From Stenotrophomonas sp. ESTM1D_MKCIP4_1 (GTDB lineage: Bacteria > Pseudomonadota > Gammaproteobacteria > Xanthomonadales > Xanthomonadaceae), in contig NZ_CP026004.1 of NCBI RefSeq assembly GCF_003086895.1, positions 2,144,731 to 2,208,730 on the forward strand: a DNA stretch of 64,000 bases, in the 5' to 3' direction. The position numbers and the translations under genes were made by a program. Numbering within the stretch: position 1 is the first letter of the stretch; each line of letters starts with the position of its first letter. The notes beneath the pieces are model-generated. The model made no database searches. It saw only the letters and a program-made list of their open reading frames with translations, and was not told the DNA's origin. Positions 1-11,903 of the stretch are shown here, in pieces.

Positions 1-1285
1 CCACGCTGCTGTGGCCGGGGCTGTGCTGCGGCTGGCCGGCACGCAGCTGCAGGCGCACCCGGTCGTACTCGGCAGGGTCCACCAGCGCATCCAGCGGTTC
101 GCCCAGCAGGGTATGGCTGCCATAACCGAACAGCGCTGCTGCCCAGGCGTTGGCGTACAGCACGTGCTCGTCGGACAGGATCACCACGCCGTCGGGCAGC
201 ACCCGCACCAGCTCCCGGAACTGTTCCTCGCGCTCGCGCAGCAGCCGCCGCGACTGCTCGCGTTCGGTCACATCCTGCAGGGTGCCCAGCACGCGTTCGC
301 GGCCCGCCTCGTCCAGCCCGCTGGCCGCGCGCAGGTGCACCATCAGCGCGCGGCCATCCATCGACAGGACGGGCAGCAGCACGTCCACCTGCACCGAGGA
401 ACCACTGCACAGTTCGGCCAGCAACTGCTCGGTCTGCGCCGCGGTCGTCGGGTCGGCCGGCACCAGCAGCTCGTCGAAGCGGTGCCAGCGGCGCGCCTCG
501 GGCGGGCGCCGGCCCAGCAGCCGGTAGACCTGGGTCGAGTACCGGCCCAGGCCGCTGGACGGGTCCAGTTCCCAGGCGCCGATGCGGGCCAGTTCGTGTG
601 CCTCTTCCACGCGTGCCAGCGCCTGGTCGCGGCGCAGCTGGGCCAGATCCTCGGCCGTGCGGTCGATGGCGATCAGCAGGCGGGCATTGTGACCGTCGTA
701 GTCGATGGCGTTGGAGCGCAGTTCCATCTGCCGGCGGCTGCCATCACGCAGCTGCAGCGGCGTGCGCAGGATGCAGATCTGGTCGGGCGCCTCACGGATG
801 GCTTCCAGCTTGGCCTGCAGCACCTGCCGGTCGCTGGGCGGCCACAGCACGTCGATGCTCTGCTCCAGCAGCGCCTCGCGCTCCCAGCCGAAGGCCAGGC
901 AGGCGGCCGGGTTTGCATCGAGGATGGCCAGGCTGTCCAGGTCGTAGACCAGGATCGGCCCGGGGTTGCCCTCGAACAGCTGGCGCAGGCGCAGCTCCGA
1001 GCCCTGCAGGCGCGCGTGTGTACGCAGCACGTGCTCGGCCAGCGGGCGCAGCAGCAGGTAAAGAAGCCCTGCGCTGGCAAAGGCGAAGAAGCAGTCCTTC
1101 ACGGTCTGCCAGAACGCCAGCTGCTGCGGGTCCGGCACCAGGGCCGCCATGGCGCCGTCGGTGGCGATCATCCACGCCAGCGCCAGCATCAGGTAACTCA
1201 GCACGACCCGACGGCGGTCACGACCCAGCGCCTTCGCCATCTGCGGGTCGGGGGCGGGGACGGTGCCGGTGGGTTCTGCGGGCAT
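1..1285 (-). CDS. Membrane-anchored multi-PAS sensor protein, 3' end outside window
   Basis: At least 428 residues are visible; the C-terminal output domain lies beyond the left edge. The start is the ATG at 1285, just before a run of charged residues and two membrane segments (about residues 24-47 and 55-76). Three PAS-like domains follow at about 95-205 (GNPGPILVYD, then DANPAACLAFGW), 225-330 (RIGAWELDP, ending GTLQDVTERE) and 345 to the edge (PDGVVILSDE). This architecture normally leads into a GGDEF, GGDEF-EAL or histidine kinase module, but which one cannot be seen. It is divergently transcribed from the GGDEF-EAL gene at 1418, so the two probably share a 132-bp control region. Confidence 0.85.
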   Translation of the reverse strand, partial: MPAEPTGTVPAPDPQMAKALGRDRRRVVLSYLMLALAWMIATDGAMAALVPDPQQLAFWQTVKDCFFAFASAGLLYLLLRPLAEHVLRTHARLQGSELRLRQLFEGNPGPILVYDLDSLAILDANPAACLAFGWEREALLEQSIDVLWPPSDRQVLQAKLEAIREAPDQICILRTPLQLRDGSRRQMELRSNAIDYDGHNARLLIAIDRTAEDLAQLRRDQALARVEEAHELARIGAWELDPSSGLGRYSTQVYRLLGRRPPEARRWHRFDELLVPADPTTAAQTEQLLAELCSGSSVQVDVLLPVLSMDGRALMVHLRAASGLDEAGRERVLGTLQDVTEREQSRRLLREREEQFRELVRVLPDGVVILSDEHVLYANAWAAALFGYGSHTLLGEPLDALVDPAEYDRVRLQLRAGQPQHSPGHSSV

Positions 1286-1417
1286 GGACAGGGCGCGAAG
1301 GGGGGGACGCCAGCCATATTAACGCGCAGGTGCGCCGAGGCACTCAATTATCCGCCGGCCGCGCCGTTAACCACTGCGTACCCCGCTGTCGGGTGCGCCA
1401 ATCCGGAGCAACATCGC

Positions 1418-4156
1418 GTGGACCAAGGGATCATCGCCAGCCTGCTGCAGCACCCGCTTGCCTCGGCGCTGGTCATCGTCGACCGTGGCGGCCGTCCGCT
1501 TGCAGCCAATCCGGCGGCGCGCGAACACGCCCTGCCGGCGACGGTGGCGGCCTATGCGCCGATGCTTGAGGACCTGCGGCTGCTGGCAGCCGACGGAGGC
1601 ATCGTGGCCTGCACGCTGCCGGGCGGCCCGCGCGGCCACTTCGATGGCTACCTGCGCGCGGTTCACGACGGCAGTGGCAACCTGCTGGCCTTTACCCTCA
1701 GCGTGCCCGAGCCGGTACCGGTGGATACGGGCGGGCGCTGGGAGCTGGCGCTGGAAAGTGCCGGCCACAGCCTCTGGGACTGGGACATTCCCAGCAACCG
1801 GGTGCTGCGCACGCCGGCGCTGGTGGACGAGACGGCCAACGTCATCCTCTCCCGGGTGCATCCCGATGATCTGGCCGACGTGCGTGCCGCACTGGACGAA
1901 CACCTGCGTGGACAGAGCGAACAGTACAGCGCGCAGTTCCGCTTCCGCCAGGAAGATGGCCAGTGGCGCTGGGTGCTGGATCGTGGCCGTGTGGTCGCCC
2001 GCACTGCCGATGGCCAGCCGCTGCGGATGGTCGGCACCCATACCGATATCGAACAGCAGAAGCAGCTGGAAGCACTGCTGCAGGAACAGCAGCTGCACCT
2101 GAGCGAGGCACAGCGCATCGCCAGCATGGGCAGCTGGTCGTTCGACCCTACCAACCATCGGTTCTGGTGGTCGCCGGAGCTACGCTCCCTGCTGGCCCTT
2201 GCGCCGGGCGAAGTGCCCGGGCAGCGGCGCTGGCTCAAGCAGCTGCATCCGCGTTCGCGCGGCGCGCTGCGCGCGGCATGGCGCCGGCTCTGGCGTGATG
2301 GCCGTGCGGCCAACCTTGAGCTGGAGCTGACCCGCGGCAGCGAGCCGTCGCAGCACCTGCGGCTGTGGATGCAGCCACTGCTGGACATGGACGGCCATCC
2401 CAAGCGCCTGCTCGGCCAGGTGCAGAACATCACCGAACAGCACCAGACCGATGCGCTCATCCGCTGGCGGACCGAACTGCTCAACCGTGTTTCCGCCCTG
2501 GGCCGCATCGGCGGCTGCGAGATCGAAGTCAGCACCCGGCACATGCAGTGGACCGAGGAGTGCTACCGCATCCACGGCCTGCGCAAGGAGCCGATCACCC
2601 TGGACCAGGCGCTGGCGCTGTACACCGAGGATTCGCGCGCGCACTTTGAAGCCGCACTGCTGCGTATTGCCGGTGGTGGCCTGCCCGAACAGCTGGATCT
2701 GTGCTTCTACCGCCAGTCCGGCCTGCGCGTGTGGGTGCAGGTGTTGATTGAACTGGATCGCCGCGACGGCCTGCCGCCGCGCTTCGTGGTCCTGTTCCGT
2801 GACATCACCCGCGAGCGCGAAGCCAACGAGCGCATCGAGCTGCTGGCCCACTACGACCTGTTGACCGGCCTGCCCAACCGCGTACTGCTGGGCGAGCAGA
2901 CCGCCGAGGCCATCGAGGAGGCCCGTGACCGCGGCACCTCGCTGGCGATGCTGTTCATCGATCTCGATGGCTTCAAGAACATCAACGACAGCTTCGGCCA
3001 CGCCACCGGCGATGCGCTGCTGAAGGCCGCAGCCACCCGCCTGCACCAGAACCTGCGCAACAACGATCTGTTCGGCCGCTTCAGCGGCGACGAGTTCATC
3101 GTGGTGCTGCGCGACCTGGCCGAGCCAGAAGACGCCGGCCACGTGGCGCGCAAGCTGATCGGCTCCCTGGCCGAGCCGCTGCGCCGTGGTGATACCACGC
3201 TGAAGGTCGGCGCCAGCGTGGGCATCGCCATGCTGGGCGACAGCCAGACTGATTTCGACTCCCTGCTGCGTGCCGCCGACGCGGCGATGTACGCAGCCAA
3301 GGAAGCCGGCCGCAACACCTATCAGTACTACAGCCAGGACGCCCTGGCGCGCATCCAGCGCCGGCTGGAGATCGAGCACGGCCTGCACGGCGCCATCGAG
3401 CGTGAGGAATTCAGCCTGGCCTACCAGCCGTTGCTGCACGCCCACCACGGTGAGCCGCCGGCCATTGAAGCACTGCTGCGCTGGCATCGCCCCGGCGTGG
3501 GCTACTGCAGCCCGGCCGAGTTCATTCCCATTGCCGAGAAGTGCGGCGAGATCGTCCGCATCGGCGACTGGGTGCTGTCCGAAGCCTGCCGCCAGGCGGC
3601 AGCGTGGGATCGTGCCGGCCTGCGTTTCGAACGCATCGCGGTGAACGTCTCGGCCGTGCAGCTGCGTGACCGCGGGTTCGCCGAGCGCGTGATCGAGATC
3701 TGCCACGCCCATGGCTGGCCGCCGCAGCGGCTGGAGCTGGAACTGACCGAATCGGCGCTCATCCGTGACACCGACATCCTGCGCCACTGTTTCGACGTGC
3801 TGGAACGGCACGGCGTGCCGCTGGCGGTGGACGACTTTGGTACCGGGTTCTCCAACCTGCATTACCTCAACCGGTTCCCGGTGGGGCGGCTGAAGATCGA
3901 CCGCAGTTTCGTGCAGGGCATGCTGCATGACACGGGTACGGCGGAAGTCACCCAGGCCATCGTCCATCTGGGCCATGCGCTGGGCATGAAGGTCGTGGCC
4001 GAAGGCGTGGAGACGCACCAGGAAGAAGACCTGCTGCGTCGCCAGGGCTGTGATGAGATCCAGGGCTACCTGTACTCACGCCCGCTGAGCCCGCGCGACC
4101 TGGCGCTGTGGCTGCGCCAGCAGCACGCCCCCCCGGCCATCGCCCTGGCCCGGTAA
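1418..4156 (+). CDS. PAS-PAS-PAS-GGDEF-EAL cyclic-di-GMP signalling protein
   Basis: 912 residues from a GTG start at 1418 with GGAG at 1404-1407; the open frame runs further upstream but there overlaps the divergent gene. No membrane segment is evident, so it is probably cytoplasmic. Three PAS-like domains occupy about residues 105-460. The GGDEF domain has SGDEF at 556-560, preceded by five residues and an RxxD inhibitory site (RNND). The EAL domain starts at EALL (684-687) and keeps ELTESAL, VDDFGTGFSNL, KIDRSFV, AEGVET and QGYLYSRP. Both catalytic motifs look usable, so it could make or degrade c-di-GMP; direction cannot be decided from sequence. Confidence 0.93.
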   Translation: MDQGIIASLLQHPLASALVIVDRGGRPLAANPAAREHALPATVAAYAPMLEDLRLLAADGGIVACTLPGGPRGHFDGYLRAVHDGSGNLLAFTLSVPEPVPVDTGGRWELALESAGHSLWDWDIPSNRVLRTPALVDETANVILSRVHPDDLADVRAALDEHLRGQSEQYSAQFRFRQEDGQWRWVLDRGRVVARTADGQPLRMVGTHTDIEQQKQLEALLQEQQLHLSEAQRIASMGSWSFDPTNHRFWWSPELRSLLALAPGEVPGQRRWLKQLHPRSRGALRAAWRRLWRDGRAANLELELTRGSEPSQHLRLWMQPLLDMDGHPKRLLGQVQNITEQHQTDALIRWRTELLNRVSALGRIGGCEIEVSTRHMQWTEECYRIHGLRKEPITLDQALALYTEDSRAHFEAALLRIAGGGLPEQLDLCFYRQSGLRVWVQVLIELDRRDGLPPRFVVLFRDITREREANERIELLAHYDLLTGLPNRVLLGEQTAEAIEEARDRGTSLAMLFIDLDGFKNINDSFGHATGDALLKAAATRLHQNLRNNDLFGRFSGDEFIVVLRDLAEPEDAGHVARKLIGSLAEPLRRGDTTLKVGASVGIAMLGDSQTDFDSLLRAADAAMYAAKEAGRNTYQYYSQDALARIQRRLEIEHGLHGAIEREEFSLAYQPLLHAHHGEPPAIEALLRWHRPGVGYCSPAEFIPIAEKCGEIVRIGDWVLSEACRQAAAWDRAGLRFERIAVNVSAVQLRDRGFAERVIEICHAHGWPPQRLELELTESALIRDTDILRHCFDVLERHGVPLAVDDFGTGFSNLHYLNRFPVGRLKIDRSFVQGMLHDTGTAEVTQAIVHLGHALGMKVVAEGVETHQEEDLLRRQGCDEIQGYLYSRPLSPRDLALWLRQQHAPPAIALAR

Positions 4157-4450
4157 GCCCGGTAGGTGCCGACCGTTGGTCGGCACTGATGCCCGCACCC
4201 GCAATCATCCACGCATGGCGTGGATCTACCGCGGTGGGTTCATGAACCGCGACGGAATTCCTGCCGCACTCGTGCGCACACGGCGTCAATTGGGCCATCG
4301 GTTTTCCACGAGCGGGACCTGAGCATAATGCCGCGCAACAGCTCTGCCCAGGCAGATCCACGCCATGCGTGGATGAACCCGGGCATAAACCGCATTCCCT
4401 GCAGGGCCGTCTACTGCAGCAGGACAGGCCCATCCGCGCGTGGCGTGGAT
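4157..4450. repeat. Intergenic cluster of SMAG-type REP palindromes
   Basis: At least four short palindromes ending in GTAG/CTAC sit here: 4161-4188 (GTAGGTGCCGACC then GGTCGGCAC), 4206-4230 (ATCCACGCATGGCGTGGAT then CTACC), 4352-4374 (the inverted copy, ATCCACGCCATGCGTGGAT) and 4437-4457 (GTGGCGTGGATCTACA). They separate the GGDEF-EAL gene from the convergent gene at 4451 and probably form RNA hairpins at both 3' ends. Confidence 0.85.
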
Positions 4451-4663
4451 CTACAGCGCTTCCCCATCCAGCCCAAGATCCCACGCCATCCCCAGCAGCT
4501 CAACGGCCAGCACGGGCGGGGCGGGGCGGGCATCGGCCAGCTGGCGCAGTTCCTCGATCTCCTCGCGCGCCACGGCTTCCAGCGCCTGCAGCTGCTCGCG
4601 CACGCCCGGGTTGCGGGGGCGCTGGTCGGGGTCGATCGGGGGCAGGGCGCGGATCAGGGTCAT
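4451..4663 (-). CDS. Small protein of unknown function (70 aa)
   Basis: 70 residues from ATG 4663. The middle is acidic and helical (EAVAREEIEELRQLA), and there is no signal peptide or membrane segment. I do not recognise a family. It lies downstream of the chemotaxis gene on the same strand but beyond that gene's hairpin terminator, so it needs readthrough or its own promoter. A longer frame extends upstream through the terminator and is not credible. Confidence 0.55.
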   Translation of the reverse strand: MTLIRALPPIDPDQRPRNPGVREQLQALEAVAREEIEELRQLADARPAPPVLAVELLGMAWDLGLDGEAL

Positions 4664-4702
4664 GGCGCGCGGGTCAGGGGCATCCAATGGAAGAGTACAG
4701 GC

Positions 4703-4727
4703 AAAGGCCCCGGAACTACCGGGGCCT
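4703..4727 (-). terminator. Rho-independent terminator of the chemotaxis gene
   Basis: Perfect stem AAGGCCCCGG / CCGGGGCCTT with a short loop, 35 bp past the stop of the gene at 4762; read on the minus strand it ends in TTTG. Confidence 0.75.
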
Positions 4728-4761
4728 TCGGGGCTGCCGGAAAAGGCAGCGGACATCAGGA

Positions 4762-5952
4762 TCAGAACAGCTCGACCGTGCCGGCGCCCATGTTCTGCTG
4801 GGCGACCGGCTTGTGCGGCGGGCGCTCCCATTCACTGCGCAGTTCGCGCAGGCGGCTGCCGGTGCGCTGCAGGGCGGTGGCGATCTCTTCGTCGAACACG
4901 CCGCCATTCCGGTGCAGCAGCTCTTGCAGCGCCACGGCCTCGCGGTTGATCGCGGTCAGGCGGTCCAGGTGCGTGTGCACGCCACCCAGAGCCTGGGTCG
5001 CGATGTCTTCAAACTGCAGGGCGCGCACGGCTTCGGCCACGCTGCCATCAATCGAACGCGCGCACTCGGACACTTCGCGCATGCCGTCGCCCAGCGAGGC
5101 ATTGATCTGCGCCACGTTGTCCAGCATCGCCGCCGCTTCCTGGCGGGCTTCGCGGGAGCGGTCCATGTCACGCGAGGCCATGTGCGAAACGGTCTCGCGC
5201 ACCTTGGCAATGGCGTCCTTGGAGCTGTGGGCCAGCTTGCGGATCTGCTCGTTGAAGGTGGTCGAACGCTCGGACAGGTTGCGCACTTCGTCGGCCACCA
5301 CGGCAAAGCCGCGACCGGCCTCGCCGGCACGGGCCGCTTCGATGGCGGCGTTCAGTGCCAGCAGGTTGGTCTGGTCGGCGATCGACTTGACGTCTTCCAG
5401 CAGGGCGAAAATGCCGTCCAGGTGCTGGGCCATCTGGTCGATGTGCTGCACCGTGGTGCTGCTCTGGCCGCTCACCTGTTCCAGCGCTTCCACCAGCTGT
5501 TCCATGCGGTTGCTGGCGTGCTGGGCGAAGCGGGCGACATCCAGGCCAGCGCCACCTTCGTCACCGGCGCGGTCGACAATGCGCGAGAGTGCCTGGCTCT
5601 GCTGGCGCGACTTGCGGTTCATCGCATCGAAGCTGCCGCCGAGGCTGGAAACGGCCTGGCGGATCAGATCGCGGGCACGTTCCACTTCGCCGCGCGAACC
5701 GTCGATCTCATTGCCGACGAAATTGCGCAGCTCGGTCAGCAGCTGGTCCTGCTCACGCAGGACACGGGCATGTTCCGGGGAGCGATGCGCCTGGGCGCGG
5801 GTGGTCCACCACGCAAAGCCCAGCCAGCTCAGCGTCATCGTGGTCAGGATCGCCCAACGCAGGGCGGCCGGCCATTCAAAGCCGATGGCAAAGGGGAGCA
5901 GCAGAGTCAGGGCCAGGGGGGCGGCCAGACGGATGAAAATGCGTGAGTACAT
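4762..5952 (-). CDS. Methyl-accepting chemotaxis protein without a periplasmic sensor
   Basis: 396 residues from ATG 5952 (a GTG at 5973 is the only upstream option). Two adjacent membrane segments (about residues 4-24 and 27-49) are separated by almost nothing, so there is no periplasmic ligand domain. The rest is a cytoplasmic coiled-coil signalling domain with the conserved hairpin tip ([20 protein letters not shown], then [18 protein letters not shown]), which contacts CheA/CheW. The protein ends in GTVELF. Input is probably cytoplasmic or membrane-borne. No che genes lie in the window, so it is an orphan receptor. Confidence 0.9.
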   Translation of the reverse strand: MYSRIFIRLAAPLALTLLLPFAIGFEWPAALRWAILTTMTLSWLGFAWWTTRAQAHRSPEHARVLREQDQLLTELRNFVGNEIDGSRGEVERARDLIRQAVSSLGGSFDAMNRKSRQQSQALSRIVDRAGDEGGAGLDVARFAQHASNRMEQLVEALEQVSGQSSTTVQHIDQMAQHLDGIFALLEDVKSIADQTNLLALNAAIEAARAGEAGRGFAVVADEVRNLSERSTTFNEQIRKLAHSSKDAIAKVRETVSHMASRDMDRSREARQEAAAMLDNVAQINASLGDGMREVSECARSIDGSVAEAVRALQFEDIATQALGGVHTHLDRLTAINREAVALQELLHRNGGVFDEEIATALQRTGSRLRELRSEWERPPHKPVAQQNMGAGTVELF

Positions 5953-6058
5953 GGACGTTCTCGGGAGGTGCACGGAGGATGTATCGGCCGTACGCCCCTT
6001 CTCTTTAACGTCGATGTGCCTTCTGGACGCGCCGGATTTCCGTCGCTGCCGGGGTTCT

Positions 6059-6153
6059 GGGGTCAGAGCCCTTTTCCATGGAAAAGGGATCCGGCCCCAC
6101 CGCCGTCCAACCGGGGTCGGATCCCTTTCCGTTACGGAAAGGGCCCTGACCCC
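6059..6153. repeat. Two GGGGTC-type palindromic repeats
   Basis: Two palindromes at 6059-6098 and 6113-6153, each bounded by GGGGTC and GACCCC/GGCCCC with an inner stem (CCCTTTTCC/GGAAAAGGG and CCCTTTCC/GGAAAGGG). The same family recurs at 30565-30616 and 31448-31583. They fill the gap between hflD and the chemotaxis gene. Confidence 0.85.
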
Positions 6154-6166
6154 ACAGGGGAGGCGC

Positions 6167-6781
6167 TCAGCCCAGCTGCCGGTCCACCGCTTCGCTCATC
6201 GCCTTGCGGCTGAGCAGGAAATCCCAATAGCTGCCGCCCAGCTGCCGCCACAGCACCGCCGAACGCACGGCGGCCAGCAGCAGCGCGCGGATCTCGGCCA
6301 CGACCCCGGCCTGGCCCAGGTAGTGGGGGTTGCCCTGCACCATGACGCGCGGCTTGAGGTGGCTGATGGTGTCCGCATACAGGCCGCCAAGGCTGGCCAG
6401 CACCTCCGGGTGGGCACTGTCGCCGAGGTCGGCCGCCTGGCGCTGGGCACGCTCGATGCCCGACGCTACCTTGTTCACGGTGGCGCCGTCCTGCACGAAG
6501 CGGCGTTCCAGCTGCAGCACCGACAGGGCCAGCTTGGGCAGGATCGGGTCCTGGCCCTGGTTGCGCAGGTAGTTGTGCAGCAGGCGCAGGCCGGATTTCA
6601 GCGCGTCGCGGTCACCAAACACCTCCTGCGGGGAGGCGGCATCGATGCGGAACACGCTGTCCACCGCCGTGCGTACCGCGGCGGCATCGGAATGGCCGGT
6701 ATCGGCGATACGGCGTACCTGCTGCAGGGCCTGTGCAATGCCGGCCAAGGCCAGGACGCGGTCGTCGACAGTGAAACTCAT
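6167..6781 (-). CDS. hflD: HflD, high-frequency-lysogenisation protein homolog
   Basis: 204 residues, the usual length for HflD, a peripheral membrane protein that in E. coli binds phage lambda CII and is encoded next to mnmA. Family-like segments include [20 protein letters not shown] near the N-terminus and [20 protein letters not shown] near the C-terminus. Its ATG overlaps the mnmA stop (ATGA), giving a tight nudJ-mnmA-hflD operon. purB, which follows in E. coli, is absent here; REP elements and a chemotaxis gene follow instead. Confidence 0.9.
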   Translation of the reverse strand: MSFTVDDRVLALAGIAQALQQVRRIADTGHSDAAAVRTAVDSVFRIDAASPQEVFGDRDALKSGLRLLHNYLRNQGQDPILPKLALSVLQLERRFVQDGATVNKVASGIERAQRQAADLGDSAHPEVLASLGGLYADTISHLKPRVMVQGNPHYLGQAGVVAEIRALLLAAVRSAVLWRQLGGSYWDFLLSRKAMSEAVDRQLG

Positions 6782-7920
6782 GCAGCGATTACCTCAAAAG
6801 GAGAAGGGGTGGTGCGCAGGCGCTGTTCCAGCGGCGCATCGGTGGCGGCGATCACCGCGCCGCCCAGGCAGACATCGCCGTCATACAGCACCAGCGACTG
6901 GCCGGGGGTCACGGCGCGCTGCGGGCGGGCGAACGTCACCTGCACGCTGCCATCGTCCAGGACCTCGACCGTACACGGCTCGTCCGGCTGCCGGTAGCGG
7001 GTCTGCGCCGTGCACTCGAAGCGGCGGGCCGGCGGGGCGCCGGCGATCCAGTGCGCGGTTTCCGAGCGCAGGCGGTCGGACAGCATCCACGGGCTGTCGC
7101 GGTCCTGGTCCACGTACAGCACATTGCTGGCGACATCCTTGCCCACCACGTACCACGGCGCTGCCGGGCGGCCGCGCACGCCGCCGATGTTCAGGCCCTC
7201 GCGCTGGCCCAGGGTGAAGTAGAACACCCCCGGATGTTCGGCGATGACGCTGCCGTCGGCCGGGTCGAGGATCTGGCCGGTCCGGGCCGGCAGGTAACGG
7301 CCCAGGAACTCGCGGAAGTCGCGCTCACCGATGAAGCAGATGCCGGTCGAATCCTTCTTGGCATGGGTCGGCAGGCTTACGTCGCGGGCAATGCGGCGCA
7401 GGTCGCTCTTTTCCAGGTCGCCGATCGGGAACAGGGTGGCGGCCAGTTGCTCCTGCCCCAGCTGGTGCAGGAAATAGCTCTGGTCCTTGGAACGATCCGC
7501 ACCGCGCAGCAGCAGCCACTGCTGGCCGCGCTGGGCGATGCGCGCGTAGTGGCCGGTGGCGATGCGCTCGGCGCCCAGGTCGCGGGCGGCATCGAGGAAG
7601 TGCTTGAACTTCACTTCGCGGTTGCACAGCACATCCGGGTTGGGCGTGCGGCCGGCGGCATACTCGGCCAGGAAGTGCTCGAACACGCCCTGCCAGTACT
7701 CGCTGGAAAAATCGCGGAAGTGGAACGGGATGCCGAGCAGGCCGCAGACCGCCACCGCGTCGCGGCGGTCATCCTCGGCGCGGCAGTCGCCGCTGCCATC
7801 GTCGGCCCAGTTCTGCATGAACAGACCGGCGACCGCCTCACCCTGCTGCACCAGCCGCCATGCGGCCACGGACGAATCCACGCCGCCGGACACCCCAACC
7901 ATCACCCGTGGGCTGCTCAT
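6778..7920 (-). CDS. mnmA: tRNA-specific 2-thiouridylase MnmA
   Basis: 380 residues, normal for MnmA, which thiolates U34 of the Lys, Glu and Gln tRNAs using ATP and a sulfur relay. The PP-loop SGGVDSS lies at residues 11-17. The two catalytic cysteines are seen in [11 protein letters not shown] and [12 protein letters not shown], and the tRNA-binding GHYAR segment is present. Start is ATG 7920, overlapping the preceding nudJ stop (ATGA); the frame extends upstream but there overlaps nudJ. Translationally coupled on both sides. Confidence 0.97.
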   Translation of the reverse strand: MSSPRVMVGVSGGVDSSVAAWRLVQQGEAVAGLFMQNWADDGSGDCRAEDDRRDAVAVCGLLGIPFHFRDFSSEYWQGVFEHFLAEYAAGRTPNPDVLCNREVKFKHFLDAARDLGAERIATGHYARIAQRGQQWLLLRGADRSKDQSYFLHQLGQEQLAATLFPIGDLEKSDLRRIARDVSLPTHAKKDSTGICFIGERDFREFLGRYLPARTGQILDPADGSVIAEHPGVFYFTLGQREGLNIGGVRGRPAAPWYVVGKDVASNVLYVDQDRDSPWMLSDRLRSETAHWIAGAPPARRFECTAQTRYRQPDEPCTVEVLDDGSVQVTFARPQRAVTPGQSLVLYDGDVCLGGAVIAATDAPLEQRLRTTPSPFEVIAA

Positions 7921-8378
7921 GCGACCTCCTGCACCAGGGAAAGCGGGTGGCGCTGGCCGGCCAGATAGTCGGCCACCACGCGCCAGACCAAGGGGCTGCG
8001 CAGGCGCGGCCCGGCCGCCTGCAGTTCGGCCGGCTCCAGCCACAGGGCGCGGTCGATGCCGGTATCCAGCGGCTGGTCCGGGTCGTGCGAGATCGGGCGG
8101 GCGCCGTAGCAGAAACGCAGGAACGCGGTGCCGTCAGGGGCGGTCCACTGGTAACAGCCGATGAAGGCCGTCAATTCCACGGTCCAGCCGGTTTCCTCGC
8201 GCGTCTCGCGCAGGGCGGCGGCGGCCAGGCTCTCGCCCGGTTCCAGGTGGCCGGCGGGCTGGTTCAGCACCTGCCGGCCCTCGATGGTCTCTTCCACCAG
8301 CAGCACGCGGCCGCCGTCCACCACCACGGTGGCGACAGTGGCGTGCGGTGCCCAGCGCGGGTCCTGCTCAGCGTCCAA
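7917..8378 (-). CDS. nudJ: NUDIX hydrolase, NudJ type
   Basis: 153 residues with a full Nudix box, GHLEPGES followed by RETREETGW, the Mg-binding motif that cleaves nucleoside di/triphosphates. Position directly before mnmA matches nudJ of E. coli (thiamine pyrophosphate / HMP-PP phosphatase). The only sensible start is TTG at 8378, one base after the upstream TGA, implying translational coupling to the YbjN-type gene. Confidence 0.88.
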   Translation of the reverse strand: MDAEQDPRWAPHATVATVVVDGGRVLLVEETIEGRQVLNQPAGHLEPGESLAAAALRETREETGWTVELTAFIGCYQWTAPDGTAFLRFCYGARPISHDPDQPLDTGIDRALWLEPAELQAAGPRLRSPLVWRVVADYLAGQRHPLSLVQEVA

Positions 8379-8379
8379 C

Positions 8380-8868
8380 TCAGAGATCGTCCTTCTTGGT
8401 CAGCTCCAGCTCCATCGCATCGGCGGTGCGGATGGCCGCATCGATGGCGTCGCTGAGCTGGTCGGTGGTGGCATCGGCGTCGATCTTCACCACGAACATG
8501 GCGGTCTTGTCCTGCTTTACCCAGCCGCCCATCTTGGCGTCCTGGGAATCCTCCAGCAGGCGGTTGGCCACCGCTTCGGGGAACTGCTTGTCCTTGGAAA
8601 CGTAGCCGGGCGACCAGATTTCGCGGATGTTGTGGCTGCCGAAATCCTCAACGGCCGACCGCACGTAGACCATCTGCGTGCGGTCCCCTTCCACGTCGAA
8701 CACCATCTGGTAGTCGCCGTCCTCGTCCACCTCGAACGTGTAACCCAGCTTTTCCAGGTGACGGGCGATGGCGGCATCCGCCTTGCTGCTCTCCGCAGCG
8801 GGCGCTGCACCGGCCGTGCCGGTAAAGGCCAGGGCGATCAGCAGCGCAGGCAGAAGGGTCCTTTTCAT
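8380..8868 (-). CDS. Secreted YbjN-domain protein
   Basis: 162 residues from ATG 8868. Residues 1-21 form a signal peptide (MKRTLLPALLIALAFTGTAGA). The mature part resembles the YbjN / type III chaperone-like fold: EKLGYTFEVDEDGDYQMVF, then FVVKIDADATTDQLSDAID. Function is unknown; cytoplasmic YbjN is linked to motility and stress, but this version is exported. First gene of the probable operon ybjN-like/nudJ/mnmA/hflD. Confidence 0.75.
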   Translation of the reverse strand: MKRTLLPALLIALAFTGTAGAAPAAESSKADAAIARHLEKLGYTFEVDEDGDYQMVFDVEGDRTQMVYVRSAVEDFGSHNIREIWSPGYVSKDKQFPEAVANRLLEDSQDAKMGGWVKQDKTAMFVVKIDADATTDQLSDAIDAAIRTADAMELELTKKDDL

Positions 8869-8965
8869 GAAAAACCTGTGAAACATGGGAACAGGTGGTA
8901 ATTGTGACGGCGGCCGTGCGCGCCGTCCAATCCGCGGCAGGCCGGCGCAGGGCTGTCTCACCCCC

Positions 8966-8980
8966 TATAATGTGAGGATG
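8966..8980 (+). promoter_or_regulatory. Consensus -10 box seven bases before the clpS ATG
   Basis: TATAAT at 8966-8971 is a perfect sigma-70 -10 hexamer. Transcription would begin at about 8978, which is the A of the clpS ATG, so this promoter would give a leaderless mRNA. No good -35 hexamer is seen at the standard distance. Confidence 0.5.
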
Positions 8981-9304
8981 CCCCGCGAGTCCTCCCCCGA
9001 ATCCCATCACGACCACGGTATTGCCGTGGAGCCCGCGCGCCCGGAAGTGGCGCCGCCGCCGTTCTACCAGGTCATGATCCTCAACGACGACTACACCCCG
9101 ATGGATTTCGTGGTGGACGTCCTGCAGCAGTTCTTCAGCATGGACCTGGACAAGGCCACGCAGGTGATGCTGCACGTGCATACCCGTGGCCGCGGCGTGT
9201 GCGGGGTCTTTACCCGTGAAGTGGCCGAGACCAAGGTCGCCCAGGTCAACGAGTACTCGCGCATGAACCAGCACCCGCTGCTGTGCACGATGGAAAAGGC
9301 CTGA
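8978..9304 (+). CDS. clpS: ClpS, adaptor for ClpAP (N-degron recognition)
   Basis: 108 residues, the size of ClpS, which hands proteins with destabilising N-terminal residues to ClpAP. The hallmark [19 protein letters not shown] and the C-terminal [15 protein letters not shown] are present. Start is the ATG at 8978, matching the short variable N-terminus of the family. clpA follows 240 bp later, with a SMAG palindrome pair between them, so clpA may have its own promoter. Confidence 0.96.
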   Translation: MPRESSPESHHDHGIAVEPARPEVAPPPFYQVMILNDDYTPMDFVVDVLQQFFSMDLDKATQVMLHVHTRGRGVCGVFTREVAETKVAQVNEYSRMNQHPLLCTMEKA

Positions 9305-9314
9305 CCGGTCTCCC

Positions 9315-9367
9315 GTAGAGTCGAGCTTGCTCGACTGGACCCCGCAGTCGAGCAAGCTCGACTCTAC
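9315..9367. repeat. SMAG REP pair between clpS and clpA
   Basis: Two inverted copies: 9315-9336 (GTAGAGTCGAGCTTGCTCGA) and 9346-9367 (TCGAGCAAGCTCGACTCTAC), separated by nine bases, able to fold singly or as one long hairpin at the 3' end of clpS. Confidence 0.85.
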
Positions 9368-9544
9368 CTCCCCCTCCCGCCTGGCCGGTCCTGCCCCCGG
9401 CCTGCGTGCTGTCCTGCAATACCCGGTGTGAACCACGGCAAACAATTTGCACTACTAACGCCATCTGAACGCAGCAATCCGCTAGGGTGATGGAAATCGC
9501 GTAGTCAGGCCGCATATTGTCCCCATCTGCCGCCGGAGTAATCC

Positions 9545-11827
<2,283 letters not shown>

Positions 11828-11867
11828 GGGGCGCCGGTCGGGCATCGCCCGGCTGGGGAGTGAAAGG

Positions 11868-11891
11868 CAAGGGCGGCTTCGGCCGCCCTTG
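11868..11891. terminator. Bidirectional terminator between clpA and the convergent gene
   Basis: Ten-base perfect stem CAAGGGCGGC / GCCGCCCTTG around a TTCG tetraloop, between two convergent stops. Confidence 0.75.
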
Positions 11892-11903
11892 TCGTGTCTG
11901 CTT

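Noticed and set aside
11..1417. N-terminal extension of the GGDEF-EAL protein
   Set aside because: This part is antisense to a clear PAS sensor gene; the real start is the GTG at 1418.
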